Shown here: piece by piece, positions 28,732-43,900 of the stretch
Numbering within the stretch: the first letter of the stretch is position 1
How the letters are laid out: every line of letters starts with the position of its first letter
Assembly: GCF_020085105.1 (NCBI RefSeq)
Contig: NC_058045.1
Location: forward strand, 11,541,833-11,605,832
DNA from: Siniperca chuatsi
Lineage: Eukaryota; Chordata; Actinopteri; Centrarchiformes; Sinipercidae
Direction of reading: 5' to 3'
DNA: 64,000 nucleotides
The notes under the pieces: generated by a model
What the model was told of the DNA's origin: nothing
The model's input: the letters and a program-made list of their open reading frames with translations, nothing else
Databases searched by the model: none
Made by a program: the position numbers and the translations under genes

Positions 28732-31700
28732 CTGGAGAAGAAAAAAAAGAAAAAAACAGCAACACCATTTTACAGGAAATCCATTTCAATCACACTTTTG
28801 AAAACCCATCACTCAAGAACCCCTGTGAGAGAACAGTTACTGGATGGTCTCTCTCTCATATTTTAATCCCTGCCACTAGAGCTGATAGTTCATAGTACTG
28901 TGAATAGCACTCCACTCCCAGTGCTCCTCCCAGTTCTTGCTAACAGTCATAACATAATATCCAGCAGCACAGATGTAATATCAACAGCACAGCCAGAGGT
29001 CATATCCAGGACACACCTGCCTATCTACAAAGCCTTTGGCCCACCGCCCATGATCATAACAACACTAACCCTCTTCCTGCCACCGAGGAGTTTCTGGGCA
29101 TGATCCAGTGTCTTAAACCACATCAGTACTCTGAGCTGGAGAGCAGGGAATGATGCCTAGCGACTGTTTGTGGAGCTGGGCGATTCAGTGTGATGTTATT
29201 TAGTATGATCCTAGCTGGAGAACATGTCAACATGGCTATATAGCAGTTGGGCTCTAATGATCAACAAGCATTGCCTTGTTAGGTCACAAAAAAAACTTCT
29301 AAGATGCACACACGTTCACTCCCCCGGCCCATGGAATGAATGAGTCCATGCATAGCTGTCATTCCACTTGAGGCTGTGTGGGTGACAGAGGAACGGAGCT
29401 CAGCGCATTGTCAGTGAAGAAACAAACACCCACAGGTTTGCAGCTCTGACACCAGGCCTCTGTGTGCAGACCGGAGGTTTGAAGGCTGTTCAGGACTGTG
29501 GTTTTGACCTAAAGAGGAGTGAGAGCACTCAGATACTCTGCCCCCAACTGTCAGTGTGCCACACGACATGACCATCAGGTTTTGCGTCTATGTTGTCAAC
29601 CAACAGACACTCTGCTCTGAAAATAGAGCTGATGCAATACAAATGCTGTTGTTTCCTACTTCTGAGCCTGAGGAATACTGGTGGATTACTGTGACAGCAG
29701 GATGAACAGGACATCATGGCATATCATTTACGGACCGTGACAGAACAATCTCAGAAATGTCCTCTCAGTCGGTATCATCATAACATGAAAATTAAAGGCT
29801 CATGACAAAAAACAAAAAAAGACAGCTGCGCACTGCTTGATTGTTGGAATCAGAGAGAAAAATATCTTTGTTCAAGACCCAGCAACTTTAGTCTTTATCA
29901 TATGCATTATTAATGAGTAAAAGCTGCACTTAAGCTGTAGTTTAGCTGACCTAGTTACTGTCAGCCATTTGCATTGTGTTACATATGCATTGTTGTACAG
30001 AGAGAATTTAAGCACATGTAAACTACAGGAAACACAGGGTGGTCAGCTAGAGCAATTACAACCAACGTTTGTCATGACATCATGAGATTATGGTTGATGC
30101 ATATTATGTTATTAGATGTCCCAAAATGTATCTCTGAAGAAGATTGTTTTCTCTTTATTGGTACTTCTTTTTTAGAAATCAACTTAATTCTTGTTTCTAA
30201 TACCAAAAGGCAAGCTTACTTATTCCAATTGCAGGACACCTCCAACAGGAAATTAAAAAGGCTTGCAAGTAAGTCTGTGAGGTATTTGCCTTCTCTGAGG
30301 ACCAAAGAGACAACATAATTACACTCTCTAGGGGTGGACACTTAACACAATACATAATAATAGGCTGTCCATCAAGTGAGAGTCACAATATTGCTTTGCA
30401 GGTCTAAAAGCCTTGAGTCTAGTGGTGTGGAACGAGACACAGAAATAGCTGAATATTATAAGTCATGACCTCATCTTTTCCCTTAAAAACAGCCCTATTC
30501 AGATCGCTTTCCCTGTGGGAGGTAATTATGACTCAGAAACACCCTAATGCAAGTTTTTCTATCTGACGTAAAGCCTATTTGTTCAAACTAAATATAAATC
30601 TTCAAAAATGGCTCAATACTATATAGTTTTATTTTTAAAAAGGAAAAATAATCTCCTAAAACAACTGGGCATTGTAATTTTCCGCAAATGATACTCAAAC
30701 AGGAGTAAATAGGGAATTTGTAAGGGACTATTTTCAATTGTGGATTAATATACATTAGATGTACTAATGAACATTTAAGCTACCAGGAGCAGTGATGGAA
30801 TGTAACTAAGTACATTTACTCAAGTACTGTACTTAGGTACAGTTAAGTACATTGTTGGTTTTGGTCCTCCCATGGGATTTGTTGATAATAAGAAAAATAT
30901 AGAATACCTCCAGCCACATCCTTTTAATGTTATTTAGCAGCTGTCAGTGACAATGTAGATGATTGCAATTCAACGTTCTTCTGTTGGTTATCACACATAC
31001 TTTCTATTTACATACATACTATTTTCGCTGAGGGTTGTTGAGAAGCCATCTGATGACCACAGGACTGTCAGGACCAGACACAGCTCTAATCCATGGCTTC
31101 AGAGGCAGCAGAGGAGAGGAAGACACTGGGGATGCAGAGAACCCTGAAAGACATAAATACTGAAAGTTATCATCCTGAAACAGAAAGTTATGGCCCTTAG
31201 TTCTGATTGACTGAGTGCACTTTTAAGCTGCTGTAAAACACCCAGCTGACACACACCTGTGACTGCATCAGTGTTAATATGCAAATCCAAAATTACCCCT
31301 CAAGCCATTACTTTCATCATGTGTCATTTAGAAACCCCTTTGTCTGCTGACTGTTCATCATACTGACAGAGTATTACTCTTGAACAGTCAATGGTTAATT
31401 ATTGATTGAAAATTAGAGACTCATTTCCTAATTTTGCACCCTTTTTTACTAAAATGTGATTGTCTCATGATTGAGTACTTTTAGAACAGCAGAGGGTTTT
31501 AATCTGCCTTGTGATGTGTGCCACCACGCCTGATAGCTGTTGTAAGATCCCTATAAGGCAGCTTCATTTATTCTTAGACACAAAGCTAAAACTGCCTAAA
31601 GTTTTTGAAGGTACTTTGACGTAATAAAATGTTCAGGTTCTCCACTAAGACGCAGGTGTGTATGTGTCACCAACACCAACTTGGTAAAAGAGTTGCAGAG

Positions 31701-32369
31701 ATAGCCTCACAATCTTTGCTTTTACGTAATGAAACACTTACATGGTGATTCCGGTAAAGTCAAAGAAGGTTGATCCCGCATGACACAGCAAGGCAGTGAT
31801 GTGATTATGTAGTGTGTGGAGACAATTACACATGCAAACATTGAGAGAAGAGTGTGAGGGCAGCCACACAGAACAACAGTGGAAACTCTGAAGATATTGT
31901 GCCATTGTCCCGGGTGGATCACACCAGCCAACGCCTCTCTCCACCCTTTCAGCAAGAACACTGGCAAGTGCTGAGGAGTTAGCGTCAAAGCCCTCCTAAG
32001 TGGGACTGAAATATCCTTCAGTGTCATGTATAATTCACATGAACAGTAAAAAGGTTCATATACTGTATGTGTCCTCTGTTAATTTGAACAATCTATCACA
32101 GCAACTTTGACCACAGCAATATGTGTTACCTTTGAAATCAGCAATTCCTCACAATGACAGTAGTAAATTGTAACGTACATTTGAAAAACAGTGGACGCTG
32201 ACTCTTAACCATGAGTTATAATGGGGATGAACTCGAAATTCATGCATTGGTTGTAGATATTATTTGGCCTGAATGTTGGAACAACCATTGCTGCTAGGCC
32301 AACACATTAGTTAGTTATGAAAAATAAAGTATATTTAGGAGAACCACTTGTAATTAGCAGGGCTAGAAA

Positions 32370-33150
32370 TAGTACAAGAATAGTCCACTCAAGCAGAAGT
32401 TACTTGACTAATATTGTCCTCAAGTAAAAGTGAGATTACTTGTTTTGAAAATATATATACATTTTTTTTAAAGATTATCTTTTGGGCGTTTCTGCTTTAT
32501 TTTGATAGCGAGAGATGAGACAGACAGGAAAGGCAGGGGAGAGAGAAGGGATAACATGCAGCAAAGGGCCCGGGCCAGACTCAACCCCGGGCCTCGGCGG
32601 ATACCAGGTGAGCTACCGGGGCACCCCCACTTTCAAAAAATAATTAAGCAGGAGTTCTAAAATAGAAAGTTTGTCTGGGTAGCAGGCATTATGAAAGGCC
32701 TATGCAGGATCCTGACTAGCATTTCAAGAGTATACCCTACTGACCAAATTACCTCTTCAATTTAGTTATCTCCAGTAATAAATATTTCTCAAAGATGTTT
32801 TTGTGAATGGACAGAAAGTTTAAAGTTTGGCAGATGCTCCATAGATACTTTAGCGTTCAGTGTATAGCTCAAGGACACTTCGACACATGGGCATGAGGAG
32901 CTGGGGATCAGACCACCAACCTTACAATTAATGGCCACCTGAGCTACAGCCGCCCTCTGTATGAACTCACATTCTCCTCATTGTGTCTCGATAACTAAAC
33001 TGTAATTCTTTCATTGGTAACTAAGTAACTAAGTACATTTACAAGTACTGTACTTAAGTACAATCCTAAAGTAGTTTTACTATACCTCTAGTTCTTCTAC
33101 TAGTATTTCCATTTTGTGCAACTCTATACTTTTACTTTACTACATTTAGT
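32370..33150. repeat. Nested repeat cluster
   Basis: Pieces of the AAGTACATTTACTCAAGTACTG-type teleost repeat flank two other elements. A copy of its start also occurs at about 30790-30850. Between the pieces are a tRNA-derived SINE (about 32468-32627, minus) and a second repeat (about 32828-32956) with the CTCAAGGACACTTCGACA...GAGCTACAGCCGCC wording. Confidence 0.5.
32468..32627 (-). mobile_element. tRNA-derived SINE copy (minus strand)
   Basis: On the minus strand the head begins near GGGGTGCCCCGGTAGCTCAC, has GGTTGAGTCTGGCC as a box-B-like segment, then CCCTTTGCTGCATGTTATCC and a T/C-rich tail. It is the same family as the copy at 22.4 kb. Confidence 0.6.
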
Positions 33151-36100
33151 TAACAGCTATAGTAGTAGAGTGTGTATGCTGGTATATTTGGGTGAGAGAC
33201 GAACTGACAATGTTCACTACTGGCTGTATCTTTGATCTTGTGGTCTCAATACAAACACCTAAGTTTTAGAACCATGAGGGAAATGTGTGGCCTTGCAACC
33301 AGTTACTGTTTCATTTTCACTAAGATGTTTTTTAGTCTCTTACATGCTGAGGAGCAGACGTATTAGTAACAGAGCAGAGTCAAGTTGTGTATTCACCATA
33401 CTGTATTCACAATAGCACTCACACACACTGCATTGTTTACCTCCTATGGTCCACTGACCCATGAGCACTCTGCCCGCAGTCCCTCCTTATTCACAAGGGC
33501 CCGTTTGTAGACAGTAAAAAACAGAGACACAGGACTTGTTTCGTAATCGTGTGCCTGCACAAACACTGGAGTATGGTCCACTGAATTCTCCTCCATCATC
33601 ACTGTACACTAAACAGCACTGGTCCACATACACTGCAGCTATACAGTGTGAAATCCAAGAGCCTCAAATTATTTGTAAAATTAATTTTAGTTTCCATCAG
33701 ATGTAGCCTTTAGTATCGGATATAACATAAATGAAGCACCTACTTAATATATGCAAACTGAAATACATTTTTTTTATAAATAACAGCTATGACTTGGATG
33801 CAAGCAAAAACATTGTGCAGAACCGACTGTTATAAATGAGCCACTGTGTCTTGTGCATATTTAACATCTTTTACCACTATACTAAATCAATCATTATCAA
33901 CTGTCAATCAAGTTTTACAAGCACACTTTACACTACAAGAAAATAAACCAACCTGTGTGAATTCTTCAGTTGATGGGTGTATAAATCATACTAATACTGT
34001 ACAACCGCGCCGCACCCACTTCTTCCTTCTTTATGTTTGACACTTTTTAAAGCTTCACTACTTTAAACCACCAGTAAACCAGTTGGCTGATTAGAAAGTA
34101 TGAAATGACTTACAGAGAGTGAATCTACAAAACTTAACAATGAAAACCCCTTCACTCCCTGAATACTTCAGAGTGGAATACAGACAATCACATGATTTGC
34201 TTTTGTGTCATTTAATACACATTTTCTTTTCCATAAGGTCCCTCGTTACATGCAAATGTGAAACAGGCTATTTTTCCATGATGTACATGTATATATGTAG
34301 CCATTTTACATTAATAGGATGAGTTATAGCTGAGATAATTGTCTCCATAGTGAGCGGTGATCGCCCACATGCAAGGCAGATACACAGCAGGTGGGAGATG
34401 AACATACTGTACAAACACTTATACTCTACTCTTTGCACTGAATTTCCTCTGTAACTGGAAAATGGTCAGGCAGAAAATCCTATACATGCAAACCAAGGTT
34501 AACGGTTATTTGCTGTTAGTCTCTTATATAAGCTTTTCAAAGCCAGCTTCTATTTTATGAGATTTTTATATTTTGCAATTGTGAGTTTATGTGGAGGTCA
34601 GAGAACACTTGAGTACACGAAGCATAGGACAGCATAAAATATTGATGCTGTTAAGGAAAAATCCATCTTTTACACACTGTTAGGTATCGTTAATTTATGT
34701 TCATTGAACTCCAAGAGCCTTATAACTTATGCTTTTGTTTCCACTTTCCATAAACCTGCCTTGTCTGCTTCTACTTAGGCTTCTGACTTCCTCCATTTCT
34801 CAGAATGCTTTCCACAACCCCCCAAAAAACTGTTTCCAAAGAGCACACAATGCTCTGCATGCAGTACGCTGTGCAAACGAAGGACAGAAACCCCTCACAA
34901 TATTATGCAATTAAATACACTGTTCTGGTCGATTGAGGCTACTGTCAATAGAGAAATTGGTATCTCTGGTATCCTAAAGAAGAAAACTCACAGATGCCAC
35001 ATAATCTCTTTTAAAAGCTTCATCCTGAAACAGTGCATTTGTTAGCTTGTAGTTGTTAAATAAAAATGACCACAGAAACCACCACAGACAAAAAAAGGAA
35101 CAAAATACAATATTAAACAACACTGATAAATGAGGCAGTTAATCTGAGTGACTGATTCGATGCATCCTGCTTGTGGAAGACTAGCTCACTCCACAGCTTC
35201 CCAGTATAGTAGGTGGCACTAGTCCAGAGAGTCAAAAGGACCTTTGAAACCTGAAACCTGAGCCTGATTTACAAAACACTGGCAAGAGACCTGTCCAGCA
35301 AGGGTAGGACATAAGATGTGGGCTTGTTGGTTAAACACAAATGAAGTTACTCAAACCTCAGAGAATCTGATCCCTCCTCTGCTGGACAGAATATTTTGGA
35401 TTCTTCAAGACAGGGAGAGAATAAAATCTTACATTCTGGCTCGCACAAACAGCGCTGTCGGGCCAACACTGCTTCATCACCAGTGTGTGAGCTGAGCTGC
35501 AGTTAGCAGGGCCAAGCACCAACGGGCTCAAACTGCTGTGCTCAACACTGCTAGATAACCACCCTATGATCCCCGTCTCTGGGGTGCATGAGTGTGTGAG
35601 TACACAAATGTGAATGCTAACCATTGCATGTTTACTACTCAGTGTGCCCTCAGTATGTTTACCAATCTCAAAGCCAAAAGAGCAAATGCTTCCACAAAGG
35701 GCTGCCAAAACACAGAAGACAGCTAATAAAAAATGGCATTCTTTCTTATCTAGTACTTACTCACATGCCTGTGCACCGCAAAATGTCAAGCTACAGTTAA
35801 AGTCAGAAAAAAAAAGCATATTTTTTACTATTTTAATATACTACAAGATGGAAACACTAAAACCAGACAACAGTTTCAAAACGGTGTTGTCAGCTATTAT
35901 TGATGTAATTCAATGAATAAAGGAAGAAACAGAAAAAAATACAGCAACGGAAAATATTGTTACGTTAGACTTAGGGTAATTGCATGTTGGAGAAACAAAT
36001 GAGCACAATTCAGGGAAACAGATCATTTCCACCTTGCATCAGTTCTGAATAATCAACACAAACCATTAGCGTGCTTCATAACACAGCACACTTAAGTGGC

Positions 36101-39100
36101 ATGGAAAATTCATGTAATGGAATATTATAATGTCTCACCAAACTACAAACTAAGCACTTCCACTATTTCAAAGTTCTTGTTTAAGAGCACAAGATTCAGT
36201 GAATTTCAATGCAGAGTGAAAGCAGCTCTTGCTATTCAGCCTTCATATCAGTCAGTCGGCCTCAATCTCTGTCCATTCTCCTCCTCCTGCAGCCACAATG
36301 GCAAGCTTGTACTTGTTGCAATTGTGTATGTGCCTCACCAGTGCTCAGTGTGTAGGAGCAGCAAACGTGTACACGCGTGCGAGCACGCATATACGCTGTC
36401 ATCCAGACGATATTATAGGCAGCCTGTGGAATGTATGATGTGTTTCAATCAGTGCCTGGGACGAAATATTCAAGAGAGGGCTCTTCACCCCGCACCGGCT
36501 CATCAAATTAAGCCATTTTGATTTTTGAGAGCTCCATCGATGTCTGTCTTTCTCTCTAGTCACCACCTGAGAATGTGCAGAGTCCCTCCTTATCCCTCCA
36601 TTATGCTCTATTCACCAGTGGGACTTCCCCTACCTTCAGGACCCACAGATGGCATTTTTATTAGCACCTTGAGAAATCAACTGCTGAGCCCCCACTTCCA
36701 GAGGCAAGAAGATGGAGAGCCCAAAAGAGAGGAAGCCAAGAAGGGGAAGAACTGACTGTTGCATGTCAGTCAAACACTAACCACTCCTTGATGCAAGGCG
36801 TAAATAGAGTGTAATAAGTCTTGACCTCTAGACAGAGTCTGTTATCAAGCCATGCACAAACACTCACACAAATACTTTCTCTTTCTCTCTCTTAATCCTT
36901 CTCTAACCTTAAAAAAAGCCAGACTTGTGTGCAGCGGCCCCTCACACGCTGCGAGAAAGATGCTGCTAGAAGCAATAATGTCACTTTGCATCTCACTGCT
37001 GCGCTGCACACTGCCAGCACAGCATATGCATGGAGTGAAGAGTTGTTGTCAATTTGCACTAAATGCATCATCGCATTAATATTTGAGGTAAATTTCAATT
37101 AATGCTGCAGTGGACAGCCTGAGCGTTGCACTGTGTACCTGAGGGACATCAATGTTCCTAGAAAACCGTTCTGTTTTTTGTGAGTAAGTTCAGAAGCTCA
37201 GGCTATGAATTTGCCATCAAAATTATTCATTTTACTGCTTCATCTGAGGTTTGGTTTGTTAACAGACACAAAAACGACATCGTATTGCACATCATATTTC
37301 CTAATAGCAATGTTCAGTATGTACACAATAAGCAATAAATCCATTTAACAACGCAACTGATAATTCTTCTGTCTGACCTTACAGTCAAGTCAAATCTTCA
37401 GTTTCTAAAAGAGCGGCAGACTGTGTGTGCAGCATGCACCCAAACAAAGAGCTGGCTGCTGAGGGGCACAGAACAAGATCATAACCCCTTAAAATGTCAG
37501 TCCCTCCAGCCCTCCTACCACTGCGGCCAATACCTCTTTTTCACAACTGGTCCATTTTCGACAGAGCCCCACAAGCAGACAGCTGTGACTAGAGACCAAA
37601 GCCGAAGGTTCCTAACTTTGTGCTGATTTGAAGAAGACAAATCAGAAAAAAAGGGACAAAACATTAACAGTATGCTGTGGATATAAATTACACACTTAGC
37701 AGCCAGTGTCAGGTATATGAATGACATGGTGAAAGGGGGGTTTCAAGCATGGAAACATGGACGTTACATAAGATAAACAGAACATCTAGCTGAAGCCAGC
37801 TGGTGTTTCCTATTTGAGTTTGTGCTGAGGGAGGGTGTCCTCTCAAGGGCTGAACACACAGAATAATTTGCTAGCTTTGTTAAGACCTACATGTAATTCA
37901 ACTCTTGACGACATCTGTGAATGAGTGGATTGACAGGCATTAGTCATCATCTACAGATCAGTGATAATTGGGAGTATGCTGTTACTGTACATACAACATA
38001 TATATATCTGGAGAAGCCCAGAAGATGTATACAGTAGCTTATAATGTCTCCTCTGAATCCACATTTTCTATTTCAGAAATGAAACAAACACACACACATG
38101 CATAGCTAAGCTAAGCAGCTATAAAGTACTGTTCTCTTGTCAACCTGATTATTTCATTTTCGTACCATGAAAAAAACAACTGGAAAATGGCATTTACTGC
38201 AAAGCAGTGCACAATGTCATGTTGGCTAGATCGCTTTCAGTTGTAGCTGTTTTTAAACAAGCATCTGAGATGTGCAGAAATATCAAGGTAATAAATGTAT
38301 TCAGCTGAAAGTTGAAAGTGCGTGCACCGTTGTGCATGTACACTCAAGTAGGTGGAGAGGGCAATATCACATAACCTTATTCTTAATTTAGTTTTTGAAG
38401 AAAAATGGATTAAAACCTGCAGGTTCCTCAATTAAAAAAAAAGAGTTTTCTGGCTGTACCACAACAACGCTGTGGTGATCTTTCACAACTTAGTACTAGT
38501 TACCAATTACCACAAATACTGGATGGGTACAGCTCTTCCTTTAATCAGCATCTGCTTTCAGAGTGTCCTTTAGCAAGTTACTTAGACCCACTACAGGTCT
38601 ACATTGCAAATATGTGAGGCAGGTCTGAAGGATACCAACACCTGGGGAGCAATTTGTAGGAGGGTGCAGTTAAGGTAAATTAATAATTATAGTTATGAGT
38701 TTTGCCAACACTGCTTGGACTATTCTGCCCCCCTTCTTAGAGTGGTATGTTTCATCACCCCAGTGTAGTTCACAAAGATGCTGTTCAGGAAACCAAGTGT
38801 AGGAGAGAAGCCACTGTCAGAAATTCTCTTTGTTTTATGTACAGTGTCAATGAAACATTCCATACTACTGTTTTTCCTCATGACATGCATGTTTACTGGC
38901 TAAAGGGAAATATCTATTTGCAGTTTCTCTGAAAAGGAATGCCTAAGGAAACAATTTCAAAATGAATTGAATTGGTTTGTGCAGATCACTGGCCTTATGA
39001 CACTGTCACTGGGTTTATTAGACATGTATAGTTGTGCATTTAGACAAAAATTTAGACACCTTTCCTGCCAACTACATTATATAGCCTACATAAAAGTAGC

Positions 39101-40433
39101 TTGAGTTGTAGCCTTTGATGGCCACAATAATGTCTGAATTTGGAATCAACTCATCTCTCTTCGATGGAAAAATATTCAATAATCTGAACTACAACACATA
39201 CAATTTAAATGTAACCATGGCCAGTGTATTTTCATCAGAGGTGATAGATAAATACCCCAAGACTCCCCAGATGGTAGACTCAAACACTCTAGCCAGTAAA
39301 TAAAAATTTGCTCTAACATCCAAACGATGATCTGAGCAATGTGCTACAATATTAACATACTCTTACTAAGCAGAAGAATAGGACTGAATGCACTGCTTAC
39401 TCTTGTTGAAAGGAGCTACAGATGAGCCTGAATTCAACCACAGGGCCACAAGCGCTTCCGGCACTTTACTGTGGTCACTCCGGCTGAACGATTAGCTATC
39501 CAAATTGAGCTGATGCTAACTGCAACTGCCAACTTTATCTGATACCCAAACTGTGCCCGTCGAGGATACTTGACTAAAGCACAAGTCAACAGTTAATGGG
39601 AGCTACAAAAGAAGCGTAGATACTATGATTCTGATGCATGTGTCATTTACTCTCATTACCAGGATGGACTTTAAACTCCCAAATGAAGCAAAAGACGTCA
39701 ATTATACTCGTGAGAAATTAATGAATCCAAGCCTGCTCCACAAAGATCTTTGGTGTAAACTTTTATGTTGGCCTCTTGGATGGAAAAACAAATCTTGGAC
39801 TTAGTAACTTTGTCTGATATGTGCGTGTTCTCCAAAGTGCCCTCAAGTGCACCCACAAAGAGGGCATTCAGTGGGTGTGGGTTCATTGCGGAGGAAAGAT
39901 GTGTCATATTCAGACCGGTATCAATAACTGACATTTATTATGTTGTAGTGACTGATGATGCAAAAGAATTATGTTTCCCTTTTATAGTTCTAAGGATTTT
40001 CACTAAAACAAATGTGTTTTAGAACCAACAGAGATGGCTAGTTTAAGTGATTTACTGGTCTGGTACAGCCTATGGTCTGAGGAGGATTTTTGTTATTCAC
40101 TACATATGTACACTTTTAACTGGCTAGTTTAAAGCAAATTGAGTTCTTGATGTAAATTCATTACATCCTTACATTGTGAACTAGCCAAAAATGCAACATA
40201 ATATATGCCACTTTTTTGATCAGTTTATAATTTCAGATGTGCCAGCAGCAATAATCTGTGTGGTACAAAAGCAGCAGCTTATATCACTTTTTGTTTATTT
40301 GTTAGGCATTTGTTTGGAATAACTTATAGTCATTGATGTGACAGTAACCAGTTATTGTTAAGTTGTAAAACAAACCCTAAAATGGTTATTACAGGATTGA
40401 GTGCAGGTTCAAGTTAAAGGTGTGCAGGGATTC

Positions 40434-40972
40434 TCAATCTTATTTCGCCCCCCTACCCCTCTTTTAAAGTTTTTAGATTTTCATTAAATCAACCCCTATT
40501 TTTTATACTATTAACAGTCGGAATTTTTCCAGCAATAGCCATTCAATGTATTTGCATACTGTAATTACATCTCTGTATAGTACTTTTTATGGTTAGTGGC
40601 AGAGTCCGCTATTACAACTCCTGCTCAATGTTTGCTGCCCCCAGAATTCTGGGACCTGTAGTACTACACAACACTTGCTGTACAACCATGGCAGTCGCTA
40701 GATCAACCAGAACTGAAATCTTACGGTACCAAAAAGTTAATGAACACAGCAGTTACAGAGTTGTCAAGTTGAGCATGACATACCTGCGCATTCTATTTCC
40801 AAAAGCATAATGGGATGCCAATAGGTTGTATAAATATGAATGATGATTTCTTCCAAAAATATCTGATTTATTTTTATAACAAATAATCAGTCAATCTTAG
40901 AACTTTCCCAATAACCCAATCTACATGTCAAGTGACCTCACATGGGGTGCAGACCCCACAGTTGAGAAAGTA
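40434..40972. mobile_element. hAT-like non-autonomous element remnant
   Basis: The left end CAGGGATTCTCAATCTTATTTCG is followed by CCCCCC. The right side carries GACCCCACAGTTGAGAAAG, whose reverse complement CTTTCTCAACTGTGGGGTC resembles the left end. CAGGG-TTCTCAA starts are typical of hAT/Charlie MITEs. The copy is decayed and the limits are approximate. Confidence 0.4.
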
Positions 40973-43900
40973 TGTAGGTGGCGGGTTGGCCAATAAGCCT
41001 ATGAGAGTGTGTGGGAGAGGCATAAAAAAGCAGTGGGAGGAAAGTAGCTGCAGGGTGAATAATCAGAGCAGACCTCAACCATATATTCTTGTGAAATTAA
41101 TACAACTGTATACAACTGAATATACAGTATGTGCAAATGTATGACTGTTAACAGAGGGTGACGTTAAAATAAGTTCCCTGCAAACCTTCAGAAGATAAAT
41201 ATAGTGTACAAAAATACAGGCTACTGTACTTCTTGTCCCTCTTGAGTCATCTCAGATCTCTTGTTCTTCACTTCTCCAGAAAGGAGACAACGAAGATGGT
41301 AGATTTCTATAGCAGAGAAAGGGCAAATTTCTCCCCAACGTTCCATGAATGGGTTTTGTTAACATTTGATGAGATATGCTGTATCTTATGGAGCAAAGAT
41401 GAAAGAAAGGGCACTGACAGTGACAGACAGCAGGGCATTTGTTTTCTCTACTTAAGAAAATGAATGACGTAGAAAGCAAGCTGAACAACAGTGCTACTGC
41501 TCGTCTTTTCTCAGGGTGGTGCCTAACCTGCATTTCCCTTTTAATAATTGTCTTAACAGAAATAAATTGTGAGACAAAATGGAGATTCCTACAAATGCAG
41601 CTGGGTTTTGCAGAGAAAAGGAGGCCTGACCTCTTTTTCTGAATGAATGAAAATGACCTACGCTGTGGGCCTGCATGAATCTAAATTGAGTCACCAAGGG
41701 TATCCTGTGCAACAGTGTTCTGTTTGATTTAGAAACTGCTCCCTTGCTGATTCGAGGCAGGACAGGGGATGGCTGTGCCCGTCGGGCCTTGTGGGGAGAA
41801 TGTTACAATGGCAGACGTCTCCAGCAGCCAGCCTGCTCCCAGACTCAGCACCAGACAAGTGAAGCAACACAAATGCAATTAGGTGCAAGAGCCGCAGACA
41901 CAAACACGCATACACAAGTTATGGCTGTCAAAGAGGATATCTTCCTGGCAAAACACAACATCCAACTCCTGTTACTGCCTGTGTCACAGTTGGATAAAGA
42001 CAAATTTAAAGCTCTGTCTGTCACACGTAAACACACAACCTGTGGTCTCTTTCTATCTGAGGGTGTCATTCTCTCAGCCTTGATCATTACACCTTCTCAT
42101 TGGTGTGTGTAACTGTAAAAATTCAAGACACCAAGCTTTGGTTGTCATTAAAATGTTCCACAGAAAACTTTAGGGTTAATTGGAACTTCAGTGGTCACTA
42201 TCTCTGTTACACCATAATAGCCATAATCACACATGCTTTATGGTACAGCAATGTACATCCAATTCAGGTTTGGTGTCTTCAGGGGCAGTATATCATGATA
42301 AATATTATAACAAACATTGCTATTATATTGTAATCAAAAAAGTGAAATTTGCACATGGGCAGTGAGAGTTCATGAAGCTCTGTGGTGTAGCAGAGCATTA
42401 TCTTGTTAAAGCAGCATAACATTTGGGTAAAGTTAAATGTATCACACTGCATTTAATTTAGTGACTTGTGTGTTAAACAGGTACGTTTTGGTTTCAGCAT
42501 CTGGATTCAACAACTTGATCCTCAAGTGTCTGATAAAAAAGGACTAGATTGTGCTCTAAGAGGTTCATTCCTACTTTTAGAAATCAAACAGCAGTCATTA
42601 TGATTGAATTTTGAAGCCAGTGCGCCTTACAAGTGCTTTAAAGCAGACTTCATCTAATGACTGTTAGATGCTAGCTTAAGGAAAACTGTCTGTATTCAAT
42701 GAGAAAGACCCCAAGTTCTGTCTTGAAATATATTTAATTCAAAAGAGGATTGTGCCTTAATAGCTAATGTCACATTCTTTAATGTGAGTCAGTTGATTTA
42801 AAAAAAAAATGCGTTCCTTAGGACAACAGTATGGGTGAAAGAAGACCATGTTTGTGGGGGCATTTGCTTGACTGACAGATGTCTCAGCCAATCACAGTGT
42901 TTGCCACTTCCTTGTCCCACATCAGCCCCATCTAGGTTTCCTCATTGTGGCTCAAATTAGGATTTTCTGGCTCCAGTAACTTACAAAGATGACAACAGGA
43001 TGAAATCCAGGCATCCGAACATCCTTTCAGAAATCTATACTGTAGATCTATGGGCCCCTTCAGACTATGGTTACAAGCCATATAGCATCCCTTATGTACC
43101 TCTTCGGGATTCAGACAAAAACAGACACATGCAAAACACAAGCTCTGAAAACACTGTCAAATCTAGATTCACGATTTAAAAAAGTTCATAAATCATGGTT
43201 TCGGCAGTCAACTTATTACAATCCTTCTGTGGTTTAAGCCTTTACCACAGCATGACAGGATAACTGGTGTGAGAATTTATTACAGCTTCACGGCACAGGG
43301 CTTACAACCTAATTTGTCTGTGATTTGGAGGTACATTTCATATTGCCGCACTTTCACAAACACATTTGAGAATGGGTTTGTTCACTGAGAGACAAATTTC
43401 CCCAAAAGTATCTTTCCAACATCAGGCTCACGTAAGACCACAGTGCAGTGACCCTGGAAAGGTCCACCCTCCCCTATTTTGATGTGTGAGAGGAGCTCCC
43501 CTGCCTACCTCCATGGCCTCTAGCTGACCTCCCTTTGCCTGCAGACAGAACACTTAACATTGCTTCCCCACCTGTAAAGATGTCTAAAGGACGGGGCCCA
43601 CTTCAAAGCCGGGCAATGATTGGGCCGTGATTACCACGGGCACTTGACTCATTTCATCTCCTCTGAAGGACTAAACTTTGGGGGAATCAGGAATGGAGGC
43701 ATGGAACTCTTTTGAAAGGAAACAGGAGATTTAAGTCCCCTTTGCAGGTGCTTTTCAGGGTTCACAAGATTATTTATTTTGATCGTTCTTTTAGATTCCT
43801 GCCTAATGATACCAGTGGAAAAACACCCCCTCGCTGCTGGGTCCTCTGGTGCAAAATGTGTATACATGTAAACTAACACTAAAGTGTTATTTTAATAATG

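Noticed and set aside
36096..36521. 141-codon + strand open frame
   Set aside because: No domain, no start context, no partner exons and no family resemblance. A frame of this length is expected by chance in 64 kb.
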